Shown: piece by piece, positions 1 through 12,400 of the stretch
Position numbering within the stretch: position 1 is the first letter of the stretch
Layout of the letters: each line of letters begins with the position of its first letter
NCBI GenBank assembly: GCA_031763025.1
Contig: JASSKH010000005.1
Span: 17,946,128-18,010,127 of the forward strand
Source: Macrocystis pyrifera
Taxonomy: Eukaryota; Sar; Phaeophyceae; Laminariales; Laminariaceae
Direction of reading: 5' to 3'
DNA length: 64,000 nt
The notes under the pieces: generated by a model
The model's input: only the letters and a program-made list of their open reading frames with translations
What the model was told of the DNA's origin: nothing
The model's database searches: none
Position numbers and translations under genes: made by a program

Positions 1-428
1 CCGCCACCCCCCCGTCGCCGTACCCGCCCATCACGAGCTCGTACGCCCCATCTCCGTACGCGAGAACGTAAGGGGACGCCTCCTCCGGAAGAGGGAAGCG
101 GAAAGCGGCCGTGGCGTCCCACCGCGACTGCTCATTGGCCTGTTCGTTTGCCGTCGGTAATAGGCGCTTGATCGCTGTTACCGACGTATTGCGGCCCCTC
201 CGTTTGGCCGCCGTGTCGCCCCCCATGTGTCCGTTTCCTCCGTTACCATGTCTGCCGTTTCCGCTTCCGATTCCGTTTCCCTGGCTGGAGCGCTTAAGGG
301 TCACCGCAGCAAAAACGTCTGTCTTGGAGGGGTGGTAGTGAGGGCTGAGATTCTTCAGGCCTAGCAGTTGAACGGTCACCAGGGCTTGGAAGCGGTGCGG
401 CAGCCGGAGGCGCCGGAAGAGGGCATTC
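1..428 (-). CDS. DMXL: DMXL exon 21, C2-like segment, continues past the left edge
   Basis: After a TTCAAAAAG acceptor the frame is open to the window edge and starts NALFRRLRLPHRFQ, which completes the helix begun in exon 20. It then reads ALVTVQLLGLKNLSP, KTDVFAAVTLKRSS, a Gly/Asn-rich insert, TSVTAIKRLL and RWDATAAFRFPLPEEASPYV. The strand, TD-loop, strand, insert, W-D-x-x-F-F cadence resembles a C2 domain, but calcium-binding aspartates are not all evident. Phase at the acceptor agrees with exon 20. Confidence 0.65.
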
Positions 429-3400
429 CTTTTTGAAGTAGGCGTTCACGGGGATCGGGCGGAAGAGATGGGGGGGAGGGGGGGGGGGGGGGGGGTGGGG
501 GGGTACTCATTTGTTGCGTGCGTTAGTCATTTGACCATCGACCACGCATCCCTTCGAGAGAGATGGAGATGGTTCTGTTGACTGAATGAGGTGAATTTGT
601 TGGTATGGTGGTCGCTGTCGCTGTGGGACGGCATACTCGGACGACGCAGACGCTACCCTCACCAAAGGGGAACGAACGCATCTCCCCTAAACCATGCAAG
701 CACAACAAACCATCGCATAAAACAGGCACGCTATCATAGCACACACGGCGTGTTCTGGCCGATCCGTTAGCACCAACCATTCAAGAGGCCAACAACAACA
801 CCCCGTCCACACTCCTGCAAACCCCTACAGCAGTCACAGATCAACCGCACAATGTGGCCCTCCTGACCCCCCCCCCCCCCCGAGATCAACCGCATCACGA
901 TACCCTCCCGACACTCGAAGCCCCGCCCGGCGTGCGAGATATCAATCCCAAAGTAATGCCCCTCGGACGCTCGACCCCCCCCCCCCCCCCCCCCCCCCCA
1001 CGAGAAACGGCCCAGCAGCAGAGCAGCAACAGCAGCAGATGCAAACTGAGCCAACACGAACGAAAGTCTACGTACGGTAAATTCAGTTCCCCTTCTCACC
1101 GGCAAAGGTGTTCGAAGACACAGAGGGAGAACGCGTCTCGCTCTGGCCGCTCGCCGTCGTGCACAGAGCACGGTAGTTCCGCCGCCGCTGCCGCAGCAGC
1201 AGCGGGGGTAAGAGGCGCGGCCCCGGGCACCACCTCGATCGCGCTTGTCGGCGCCGATCTCGCGGGACAGAAGTCGGCCAGCTGGTGCCTGTAGGAGAAC
1301 GGAAATTCCGCGCTGTTTCGTTTGTAACGGCAAGGGAGGTCGGGTGGGGGCGAGATTGGGAAGGTTGAGGGGTAGGGATGCGAGATAAATATGCTGGGAG
1401 ACCGCGGGTTCACTCTTGGACTGACAGCTACACTACACTGCAACTAGTATATTACGGCCAAAAGAGGCCTTGCAGCGTCTAAAAAGGCCGTTCACCTATG
1501 CATGTCTAAAACTGTAGCACATTTGGGTCGTGCGTGGTTCTCGGGATGGTTGGCACGGTCTGCAGGTACAGCTTCATAGCTCGGCCAGCGGAGTCGAAAG
1601 ACGGCGTGCCTCGACAGGGCCTTGTGACGAGCTTGAGGCTTGGGAACGTTTAATGCGTCGACGTTTCATTCCAATGCTTTGCTAACTTTTCTCGCTTTCC
1701 CGCAGTGGGAGGCTTCGCGCCGCCTACCTGCCCACCTCAACAGCCTTCCAACGAACAAAGAAGAAACAACAAAAATAGAACAATCAACAGGCAAACAGGC
1801 CAAAACAAGCAAACGAGCAAACGAACAAGCACAAATTAAACACACCATTGAAAAAATCACGCACCAATCATCAGTCATGAATCATCAATCACAGATCACA
1901 AATCACACACAATACATACTGGTACCTGGAAACCGTCCTGACCAACCAGTCCTCCGCGCCCAGCCTCATCCAAAGGTCTGACGCGGCCTGCCCCCCTATC
2001 GCGTCGAGCAGCTTTCCGTACAGAGTCTTCAAGCTCTCGGCCGACCTCCCCACGGGCACCAACTGGTAAGACATGCGCCCCAGGGGACCGGCGCGAAGTA
2101 CCCCCCCCCGGATTCGCCGCAGTGTTCCACCTCCCACCTGCCGGTGCGGCGGATTTAGCGGGCCGGTGAAACCGTCGGAAGGTTGGGGTTGCGGTGCGGC
2201 GGGATTAGCGGAGAGATGAAATCGTCGGGTGTCGGGTCGGAATTGCCGTGCGGTGGAGCTTGCAGGGTGACGCAACGATGAAAAACGGCCGGACGGTCGG
2301 AAAGCAAGACGTGGTTGCACCTTGATAGTGGTTCTTCCCGGGGTTTTTGGCCGTGGTGCCTAATGTCGACCACACAGCCCGAGCCCTAACCCGAACCCGA
2401 ACCCGAACGCTATGGGGTGACCAGTGCTTGGATGCTGTGGCTCGTGAATTCTCTAGGTTGATTCGGCCGGCTTCGATGCTGCGCTTGGAAAGCCTCTAGG
2501 CTGACTAGGCCGGCTCGGGATGCTGTGGCTTGGAAAAACTCTAGGTTGGTTGGGCCGCCTACAAAACACCCCTTAGCCGATCAGAGTGCGTAAATAGCTA
2601 CCTTCGGAAGATTCACTACCAACCTGCAACTACTACTGCTGAAAGCCGTGCTGCAGAGCTAAGCGGAGCGATGAAACCGCCGGAAGGTCGGAATGCGGTG
2701 CGGCGAAATTAGCGGAGCGATGTAACGACCGGAAGGCCGGAATGCGGTGCGGTGGGATTCGTGGAGGCATGAAGCCGCCGAAAATTCGGCATGCAGTAGG
2801 GCAGAACTAGCGGAGCGATGACACCGCCGGAGATCGAAACACAAAGTGCGGCGGAATAAGCGGAAATATGGAACCGCCGGGAGGTCAGAATGCGGTGCGG
2901 CGGAACTATTCACGAGACGAAACCCGACGGGTCGGCACGTGGTGCGGGTACGGGGTGCAGAGCTGGGAGACTGGGAGACGACCGTGACCGTGCTCGCCGA
3001 ACGACTATCCGGAGGGCACGAAAGGTTTGAAAATGTTGGTGCTTGTCAGATGGGTATGTTGACGGGTGCGAGATGGTTGGTCCAAACGAAAGACGGGCGT
3101 GGGGTCTTACTGGTTCCACGGTTAAACTCTTCTGTTTTTCGCCGGTAGCCAATCTCATGCTTTTATCTTTGTCCCTGCACGTCCTCATGACAAAAGGAGG
3201 GCCATGGGTGGGGTCACACAAAATAACAGAGGCAGCAGTCTGCACCCTCGCGACGGCGCTGAGTCTTTAGGCCGCAAAACCAGCAAACTAGCCAACAACA
3301 AAAAAACAACCATCCAAACGACCAATACACCAACGGATAGACGAATCAATCAATCCATCAAAGGCCAATCAACCATTCAGCCAAGAAAGCAACCGACCAA

Positions 3401-6400
3401 CAACCAATCGCACCAACCAACCTAAACCTATCACTCAACAACTATAACCAGCCAACCAGTAAACGAAATAGTCAAATGGTCGATCAGTTAACCGATTCAC
3501 CATCCAAAAACCAATCAGTCAACCAATCGGCTAGTCCGGCAGCTAACCTGTCGACGAATCGCAAGAGGGCATCTCCGTTGTGTCGTTCGCCCCGGAAGTG
3601 GATCTGGGCACCAGCGGCCTGTGCAGTGTGCAGGGTTGTCGCAAAATCCACATCGTAAAAGTAGAAAACATGAGAGAGGCACAAAACAAGCGGAGAACAA
3701 AATAAAAGCTTAATACGAATACCACGAGCGACAGTAGTAATAACATTATACAGAGTGGCTTGGGAGGTGGTCCGCGTGCCTATCAAGATCAATTTCGTGG
3801 GTTCGAGTCTCACCGAGTGCATGCTCGTAGGGACTTTTTCTTGCATAAAAAAATGATCAGCGGAAAGCGCGAGAGCGTGAGTTAGCTACATTCGATGAAA
3901 ATCGACGAGCAGTGGGAATGCTGAACCCTATGCGCGACAAAAAATAAAAGGCACGTACCGGGGGGGAGAAGGGACGACACCTGTGACCACGGCTTATCCA
4001 GAAGAAGATCGCTGAGGGTACAAACCTCCTACGAGTTAGGCTGGAAATTAAAAGTGATGACTGTGACTGAAAAAAAAAAAAAAGAGAGAACAGTTACCAA
4101 GACCGAGACAAACGAGAGACAAAAATATTAAGATGTAGTCTACAGCAAGCAAATAAAACACGCTTTAGACTACTAATGGTGAGGACAAAAAATAAGACGG
4201 CAAAACGAAAACAAGTAGAGACTAAAACAAGAAGCTGTCAATGAGTGACCAGCAAAGGAAACCCAGACGACACAAGCACAAAATTGAGGCGGAACTCGCC
4301 CTCCACTGCTACACGCATAGCAGAAGTGTCACATGCCGCCGTCGCCGAGGAGAGGGACACAACTTGTGAAAACAAAACACAAAAACACAAAAACGAAAAA
4401 CAAGACAATCAAGACAAAGGGAAGAAGGCAGACTTCATTTTCGAGGCATTGAACAATCAATAGGAAACTCACAGGTATCGTGTATATTTTCATCAAGAAT
4501 ATAAAATAGAAGGCATTCCCAGGGGTACAAATCAACGAACACACATATCATATGTGGACGAAGTGACACATCAACACAATAAAATCATCCGGGTAGCAGG
4601 AAGCAAAGCAGCCAGACGAACCGAACCGAACCGAACCGAACCGAACAGGACCGCGAATCGAACTGAACCGAACCGCGACCTGAACCGAACCAAATTTAAC
4701 TGAACCGAACCGAACCGAACCGAACTGAACCGCGCACCGCTAACAAATGGTATCGTACTGATGCAACTGCCAGCGCAGCATCACACCTTCACGACCCGCT
4801 GCACGATGCCCAAGCTCTCCCACCGCCTCAGCCGCGTCCCTGCCGAAGGTCCCGCCGGGTCCGTCCCTGACCGCAGCAGCCAGCTCCGGGCATCCGACGA
4901 GTAAAACGCCTCCACGAAGTGCGCCTCCGCTCCCCCCCCCCCCCCCCCCCCCCCCCCGCCTCTCTCACGGCATGCAGCGGGACGCTGGCCAGGGCGGACC
5001 CGTTGGGCATCCTGACACCGTTCAGCATCTGGTAGGCTACTCTCTCTTCGCTGTCTTCTTCCGGCCAGGCCTAGGGGCGGAGGTGAGATGGGGTGGGGGT
5101 GGGATGGCTGGTGAGGTTCGGCCGGAGCGGAAACGTGTGGGAAATATACGTTAGAATGAAGCTTTAGTTGCTGCTGTAATGGCGATAGTACACGCGTACG
5201 TACTCAACTATAAAGTATAAACAGCACTTTCGTGGCGGTAGCAGTAGTTACAGCGATCGTGATAGCACCACGTAGTGAGTCATTTTCAGCATTCCTATTA
5301 TAGCATCAATGTCACCAACAAACACAGTCAAAACAACAGCAGTAACAACAAATACCAAAAACACTGAGCAATGACAGCAAAAAACATGTACATAAACACG
5401 CTTCACCTCATCGCTGCGCAGGTGGTCCTGCCCACCCCTCACGCCCTCGTCCGACACGAGCATGCCCCTCTGGAACAGATACGGGCAGCACTCCCGCTTC
5501 TCCGCCCCGGGAGACACCATCGTCGACTCGTACCTCCCCCTAGAACCAACGTTGGGGCGGGCCCACGGCCGGTTAACCTCCGTGGGCACCAGAACAGGGG
5601 CGACTCCTCCAGTCGCTCGCACCATGAGGCTGTTCCGAGAGATCGTGCGGCCTCGACGGCGGGGTACGAGGTGGTGCGCCGGCGAGATTCTTGGGCGGTG
5701 CGCCTTTTTAGTCGAGGGGGTGGGGGGGAGGAGGGGGGGGAACAGGATAGGGTGGGAGGGAGGGGGGGGGAGGAGACAGAAGAGGAGGGGGGGGGGGGGG
5801 GGGGAAAGAAAGAAACAACCCGGGGAATGGTTCGTTTTTAGCACTTGAAGGAACACTTATACTTGCTTGCACTGTTGGGACTAGGGACTCCTCTCACAAC
5901 CCCACCCAAAGCCGCCGCCGCCCCTCAGCCACGTCCAGAACAACACAACCACAACAGATCACCTTCGAGGGACACTCCCGCAAGCTTTTCTCGACACCCC
6001 CCCCCCCCCCCCGCGCGCGCGCGTGCCCAAGAGCTAAAAGTAATAACCGGAGTTCGTTTTCGGAGAGGTTGTCGGAACGTGCGCTTTTCCTGGCTGCAGT
6101 GGCCAAGTTTTTCTCAAGGCGGCAGCCGTCGGGTGCAAAGCTTACAAGTACAGAGACTACAGAGACTACAATTTCTCGCAATTGACCTGCGTATGCGATG
6201 GGCGCGGTGGACTTCAAAGCTTGCGCTGCCGAGAGAACCCCTCTCTCGGCGGCGCAAGCTTGGCAGTCAACGGCGCCCCATCAGGTGCGCACGTTATCGC
6301 GGACATTGTCGTCTCTGTACTTGCCGCACTCAGCGACGGCTGCAGTCTTGCGAGTGGCATGACAAGTGTCACTCTAAGGCGATTACCTGATGGGCATTGT

Positions 6401-9400
6401 CGATTGCACAGCTTGCACCGCCAAGAGAGCCTGCAAAGCTTGCGCCGCCAAGAGAGCTCAAAGTTTGCGCCGCCAAGAGAGCGGCTCTCTTAGCGGCGCA
6501 AATTTGACAGTCGCCGGTGTCCATCAGGTAAGCACCTTATAGTGACACTTACCGCCTCTGTACTGGTCACACCCAGCTACGGTAGCCAAGTCACTCGCAA
6601 GGCGGCAGGCGTCGCTGGGTGCGACAAGTACAAAGACGGCAACGGACGCTACGATGTGCGCACCTGATGTGAGCGGTGGACTGCAAAGCTTGCGCCGCCG
6701 ACAGAACCATCATACTGGCGGCGCAAGCTTTCCAGTCCACGGCGCCCACAAGGCACACACCATAGAGCGATAATAGCCGCCCTCTGCACTCCTTGCACCC
6801 AGCGATGGCTGCCGTCTTGCGAGTGACTTGGCAGGTATCGACTCGCTATCCGGTGCGCGCCGGATGAGAGCGGTGGATTTTAAACCTTGCGCGGCTGAGA
6901 AAGCCGCTTTCTTGGCAGGGCAAGCTAGGCACGCGCCATACAGCGACCCTCGCCGTCAACGTCCTCGTCACACCCAGCGACGGATGCCGTCTTAAGAGCA
7001 ACCTGCCAAGTGTCGCCATAACGTGCGTACCTGATGGGAGCGGTGGACTGCAAAGCTTGCCCTGCCGAGACAACCGTTCTCGCGATAGCACAAGCTTTGC
7101 AGTCGACGGCGCCCACCAAGCACGCACCACGCACCATACCTGGTACAGCGATAATTGTTGTCTCTGCGCTTATCGCATCCAGCGATGGCTACTTACTGTC
7201 TTCCGAGTGACATGGCAAGCGTCGCTATCAAGTGCGTAGCTGATGGGATCGGTGGACTGCAAATCTTGCACTGCCGGGAAAACCGTTCTCTTGATAGCGC
7301 AAGATTTGCGGTCCACGGCACCCTGTAGGTACGTATCACATAGGGATACTTGTCTCTGCGCTTCTCGCAACCGGTGACGGCTGCCGTCCTGCGAGTGGCT
7401 TTGGCAAGAGTCGCTATCAAGTGCATACGTGGTGAGCGCGGTTGAATGCCAGAAGCTTGCTTTGTCAAGAAAACCATCCTCTAGGCAGCGCAAGCTTTTC
7501 CCACAAGGCACGCACCATGTAGCGACACTTGCCGACACTGTGCTGCCCACACCCTACCACGACGCGTGCGCTTTTTTCCCGGCTGCGGTGACAGTCACAA
7601 CAGCAAGAGCAGCACCACTACCACCACCATCAACAAAACAACAACACTACCAAAACCAAACCAACTATCAAAACCAACCACCACCAACACTATTAATAGC
7701 AACACCAATACCACGTCGACGACAATGACAACAGCCACAACACCAAAACCAACCAAAACCAACAAAAACGCACCTGCGCGTAGAACTGGCGGTCCAAACA
7801 CTGCGCCCACACGTACAGCGGGTGCAAAAACGCTGAATAGAACGTCGACGAGCTCGCCGAGCTTCCATCACCGCCGCCACCACCACTCCCCCTCCCCGTC
7901 CTGGCAGAGTCAGCCAAAAAGTCCTGCTCCGTGCTACCAAGCGCTTGCCCCCCTTCCCCCGCGGGGTGGAACGGTACGGCCCCGCAAACGCGAGCCGCGA
8001 GCGGAGCGCGGGCGCGATAGTCTGGGCGCCAAATAAGACTCGCGAGGAAGCCGCAAAGCTGCGCGTGCATGGCCCTCAAGGCTAGGAGGTTCAGCGCGCA
8101 CGCCAGCCGCGCGTATGTCGGCCACACACCGCGGCTAAGCGAGTCCGTTAGGCGAACCAGGTGGTCACGCTCCTCCGCCGGCCCCGGAGGGGGGGGGGGC
8201 TGCGTCGCGGCATCCCCGCCCCCTCCGAATGCCGGGATGGAGATGGACTCCGGTAGGGACTCTTCGGTCGGCGCGTCCGAGACGGTGGACACCACCAGCG
8301 GTTTCGCCTTCTTGGACAAGGTTGGTCGTCCCTCTAGGCTTGACTCCCATGGTTCGAGCCCCAGAGTCTCGAATTCGGGGCGCGGCAGGCTGAAGGCGCG
8401 TGTAATGATACCAGGTATAATTTTGCAAGCACGAAGGGGGGGGAAGGGACAATCTCGTGAGGAAAGCAAACCTTTAAGAACCGTATATACGATGGGGGAT
8501 AAAGGACCGTTGAGAACCGTTTATACGGGAAAATAGAAACGAGGATGACCCTCAAGACGGGAAAATAGAACCGTTGAGAACTGTTGGGATGGAACATAAA
8601 AGTGCTGACAACCATTGGGAGTACATGCTGCATGCATGCGGCGAAGGGCGACGGCAATGCGGGGTGGGATGGGTTGTGGTGGGGACTGAGTCTGCTAATA
8701 CCTCTGTTCGTCAACCCGAGAGAAGCAGCGTTAGCATTGAGCACCTATCGTAAGTTTGGTGGGGCGTACAAGATTCCGCATTCATTCATCCATCCATCCA
8801 TCCATATTCACACGGCGCGAGCGCCTCAGGGGAGGACTGACAAAAGCGCAGCCACCCGAAGGCTCGGCAAAGCGCTGTGTGTGCAAGCGTGCTACGGCAG
8901 CAGCCCCCAACAACCAAAAGCGGACGCTGCCACATAACGCATGAAAAAAAAACGCGGCATTGCCCCCGCTCGTCCCCCTCCTCCAAACCCACCGTGAGAG
9001 CGCGACGAGCAACTCCGCATTGGGCGTGTCCTTCCAGCCCCCATGCTCGTGCCTCCCACGGTCGCCGCCACCGGCCTCCGGAGAAGGTTTGCCTCCCCTC
9101 GAGTCCCGCGGCGCATGGCCTCCCGGGTCGTGAGCACCACCGCCGCCGCCAGAGTTGTGGCTTTCATCCGCCTCCATAGACGCTGGAGGGCATCCCACCA
9201 AAGCCGCCGTGACGTCATATCTGCAAAGCCGCCCAGCACACCACAGTACAGCACCGTATCGCACAGCACCGCAACGCCAGTTTTTTTTAATCGTTGTGTT
9301 CGGGCGTGGCTTGGTGGCGTACCCTTGTTCAGCTCGTACGGCGTATTATATATGAAGGCATTTCGTTCCAACTGTCAACGGTCGAAAAATGCACCTGGGA

Positions 9401-12400
9401 TGCAACTTTTTCTTCGTGTACTACTGCACATCTGTAGCCAATGGTGCAAAAAAAACCACACCTGGTATATGCAACATTGTTTGGTGCATACTGCTGTAAG
9501 CAGCATTTCCTCCAACGTGTGAACGGCAAATCAAGAACAAAACAAAAGGCCAGAGGCAAAATACACAAACGGCACGCACCTCCTCCCCAAGGCCTCAACC
9601 AGCAATCCCGCCCGGAAGCCCACTGCCGCCTGCGCCCTCGCGCGGCAGCTAAGCCTCAAACACCCCCGCGCATGCAACGCCAGGCACAGCTCCAGCTGGA
9701 AGGCGGCCGACCTCAGCTCCGACAGATGCGGTCTCAAGTTTTCCAGCCCCATCCCACCAGCTGCCTCCGCCGCCGCCGCCTCCGCCACTCGCGCCGCCGC
9801 CGCTTTCCTTTCCGCCGTCGCTGCCGCCACAGCGGCCGTGATGAAAGACCCGGCAGGCCTCGCGCGTTCCGGCGCGTCCCTTCTGCCCCCCCGCCCGCCG
9901 CCGCCGCCACCACCGCCGCCGGGGTTTTCCGCCTCTGACAACGCCTTAGCGTTAGCTTCTTCCTTAGCCGCCTCGGCTTCCGTTCCCAGGGCCCTCGCGT
10001 GCGCCGCTCGGAGGCTCAAGTCTTCCAGGTGGGCCTGCCCGTGCGCGCTGCAGCACTGCACAAGCCTTCCGGCCGCGGCGCACACCGCGGCATCAACAGC
10101 CACCGAGCGGTCGAGCGCGTTCAGCAACAGACACAACGCTCCGAGCCGACGCGACCCCCCCCGCCGAGGCATGGCACAGCGCCCCCGCCGCGGCGGCCGT
10201 TAGCGCCCGCGCCGACAGCCCATAAGCGTCGCACAGGCCCGCGGCAGCCGCGCGGATGGCTTCCAGCAACGCCGGTTTGGTACCGCCGGCGGCGCCGGCG
10301 GTTGCCGCGTCTCCGAGAGACTCGAGGGCGAACGCCATGTTAGGCGCGGTTGGAGCGAGCGCGTCGAGGCCACCGAAGAGGTGCCGGAGCTCCCGCAACA
10401 GCCGCTTCGTTGCCGCCTCGTACGCCAAATCTTCCGCCCACAAGGCCCACCGCTGGGGCACGGGCAAGTCGGCGTCCGGCTTCGAAGGCTGAGACGTATT
10501 CCTGCTGGACAACACAGCAATTACCGCGACCATCATGACAGCAGAGACAAATCGGGGGTGGAGGGGGGGAGCGAAGAGCATGGAGACAACAATTAGGTTG
10601 TGTGGTTTAGCAATGTTTCCTGCCGCAACACGCACGAAATCTAGCACGCCGCGCATAAAAATGCATACCTCTCTGTCTGGAAATGCAAGGATTGTTTGGT
10701 ATTCACAATAATACACCAAATGGTCCGTACATTTTTGGTCATAATGGTAGGTAGACACACACAAGCGAAAAACCCAAGGTACCCAGCGAACAACAACCCT
10801 ACGCACCGACCAGGCTGAACACACGATCCGGCACAATACAACATGGACGCCTCGGATCGGAAAGGCATAACCTCATGTCAATCTCCCAGCCCCCCCCCCC
10901 CCCCCATATATTATATATATATTATATATGGGTTGGGTTGGCGTCGGCTGGCAACGACACTGTAAAACATGCCGCTCACTACGTTAGCTAGACATCCAGG
11001 GTACCGTTTTTTTTTTTTTTTTTTTTTGGCGGTCGCCCACAGCTGGTCGTCTAGTTAGATCTTTTGTGCGAAGTAAAGAACCTTTACTCTGCACAAGGGA
11101 TTTGATCGTATCACGTACCTATTCAAGGCAAGGCATCCAAGAGGCAGTTGCATAGTACTCCCATTGCTGTCTCTGGAAGTGGCCACACCGGATATTAAAC
11201 TAACTCATTGAAGCTGCCATCCATATGCAAGTCCGCCTCACAAGCGGTTCTTAGTAGGATGCAGCTCACCCTTCATGCGACTCGCCGGACACCTCACGGC
11301 GCTTCGCGCTTGGTGCAAGCAAAGTCTGCCTGGTCGGTGAAGACCCGACATGCTCCGTCCCGGCATGTAGAGATGCGAGGGTCTATGGTCATACGACTAC
11401 GGCCATGCATGAGATCGAGTACATCTCTCCTATCGAGTACACCCCCCCCCTTATCCCCCTTATCCCCCGCCTTCACCCCACATTAGCAATCACAATTATT
11501 AACTCACCCGTTCACGTCATCATCATCCTCTTTAGCGTCCGCCACCACACCCGTGTTATTACCGCTGCCACCACCGTCAGCAGCTCCAGCGCCATCTTCA
11601 GCGTACTGTCGCTCCGTGAACTCATCGTATCCGTCCCAGCTAGGCTCCCCACCCTCTGGGTAGCAGTAGCCGCGCGCGGGCATACCGCGGGGACCGACCC
11701 GAGAGGGAGCACGCGAGAACCCGCCGCCGTGAGAGTCGGCCGGGCTGCAAGCGCCGTGCCGCGAGAGGTTTGGTGTCCAGATGGCGCTCGTCGGGGGGGG
11801 GAAGGGGGTTCCATCGGGAGCGAAGCCGAGCGCAGCTGCAGGGGCCTGCGGCTGGGAGCAGAGCCGTCCGCGTTAAGGGGAGCTGGTACTCTAACTCTGG
11901 GTCCGTCGAAATCGCCGAACATGTCGCCGGAAAGCTCACCGGAAGCGGCGGCTGCTGCTGCTGCTGCCGGCGTGGGTTTAGGCTTTGCGCGAGCAGGCGG
12001 GTCGAATGCGCCGAACATGTCGCCGGAAAGCTCACCCGACGCCGCGGCGGCGGCTGCTGCTGCCGGCGTGGGTTTAGGTTTAGCGCGGGCAGGCGGGTCG
12101 AACGCGCCAAACATGTCGCCGGACAGCTCACCCGACGCCGCAGCAGCAGCTGCTGCTGCTGCCGGCTTGGGTTTCGGTCTTGCGCGGGCAGGCGGGTCGA
12201 ACGCGCCAAACATGTCGCCGGACAGCTCACCCGACGCTGCAGCAGCTGCTGCTGCCGCCGGCTTGGGTTTCGGTCTTGCGCGGGGGCAGGCGGGTCGAAC
12301 GCGCCAAACATGTCGCCGGACAGCTCACCGGACGCGGCGGCTGCTGCTGCTGCTGCTGCTGCTGGCTTGGGCTTGGGTTTTGCGCGAGCAGGCGGGTCGA

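Noticed and set aside
3797-3813. A stand-alone tRNA gene at the perfect T-arm
   Set aside because: The acceptor stem and anticodon arm do not close and a related copy without them exists at 51.6 kb, which fits a SINE instead.
11380-11450. GACTACGGCCATGC in the poly-C-ended element resembles the 5' end of 5S rRNA
   Set aside because: Only about 12 bases match; the rest of the 5S secondary structure and internal promoter are not visible.
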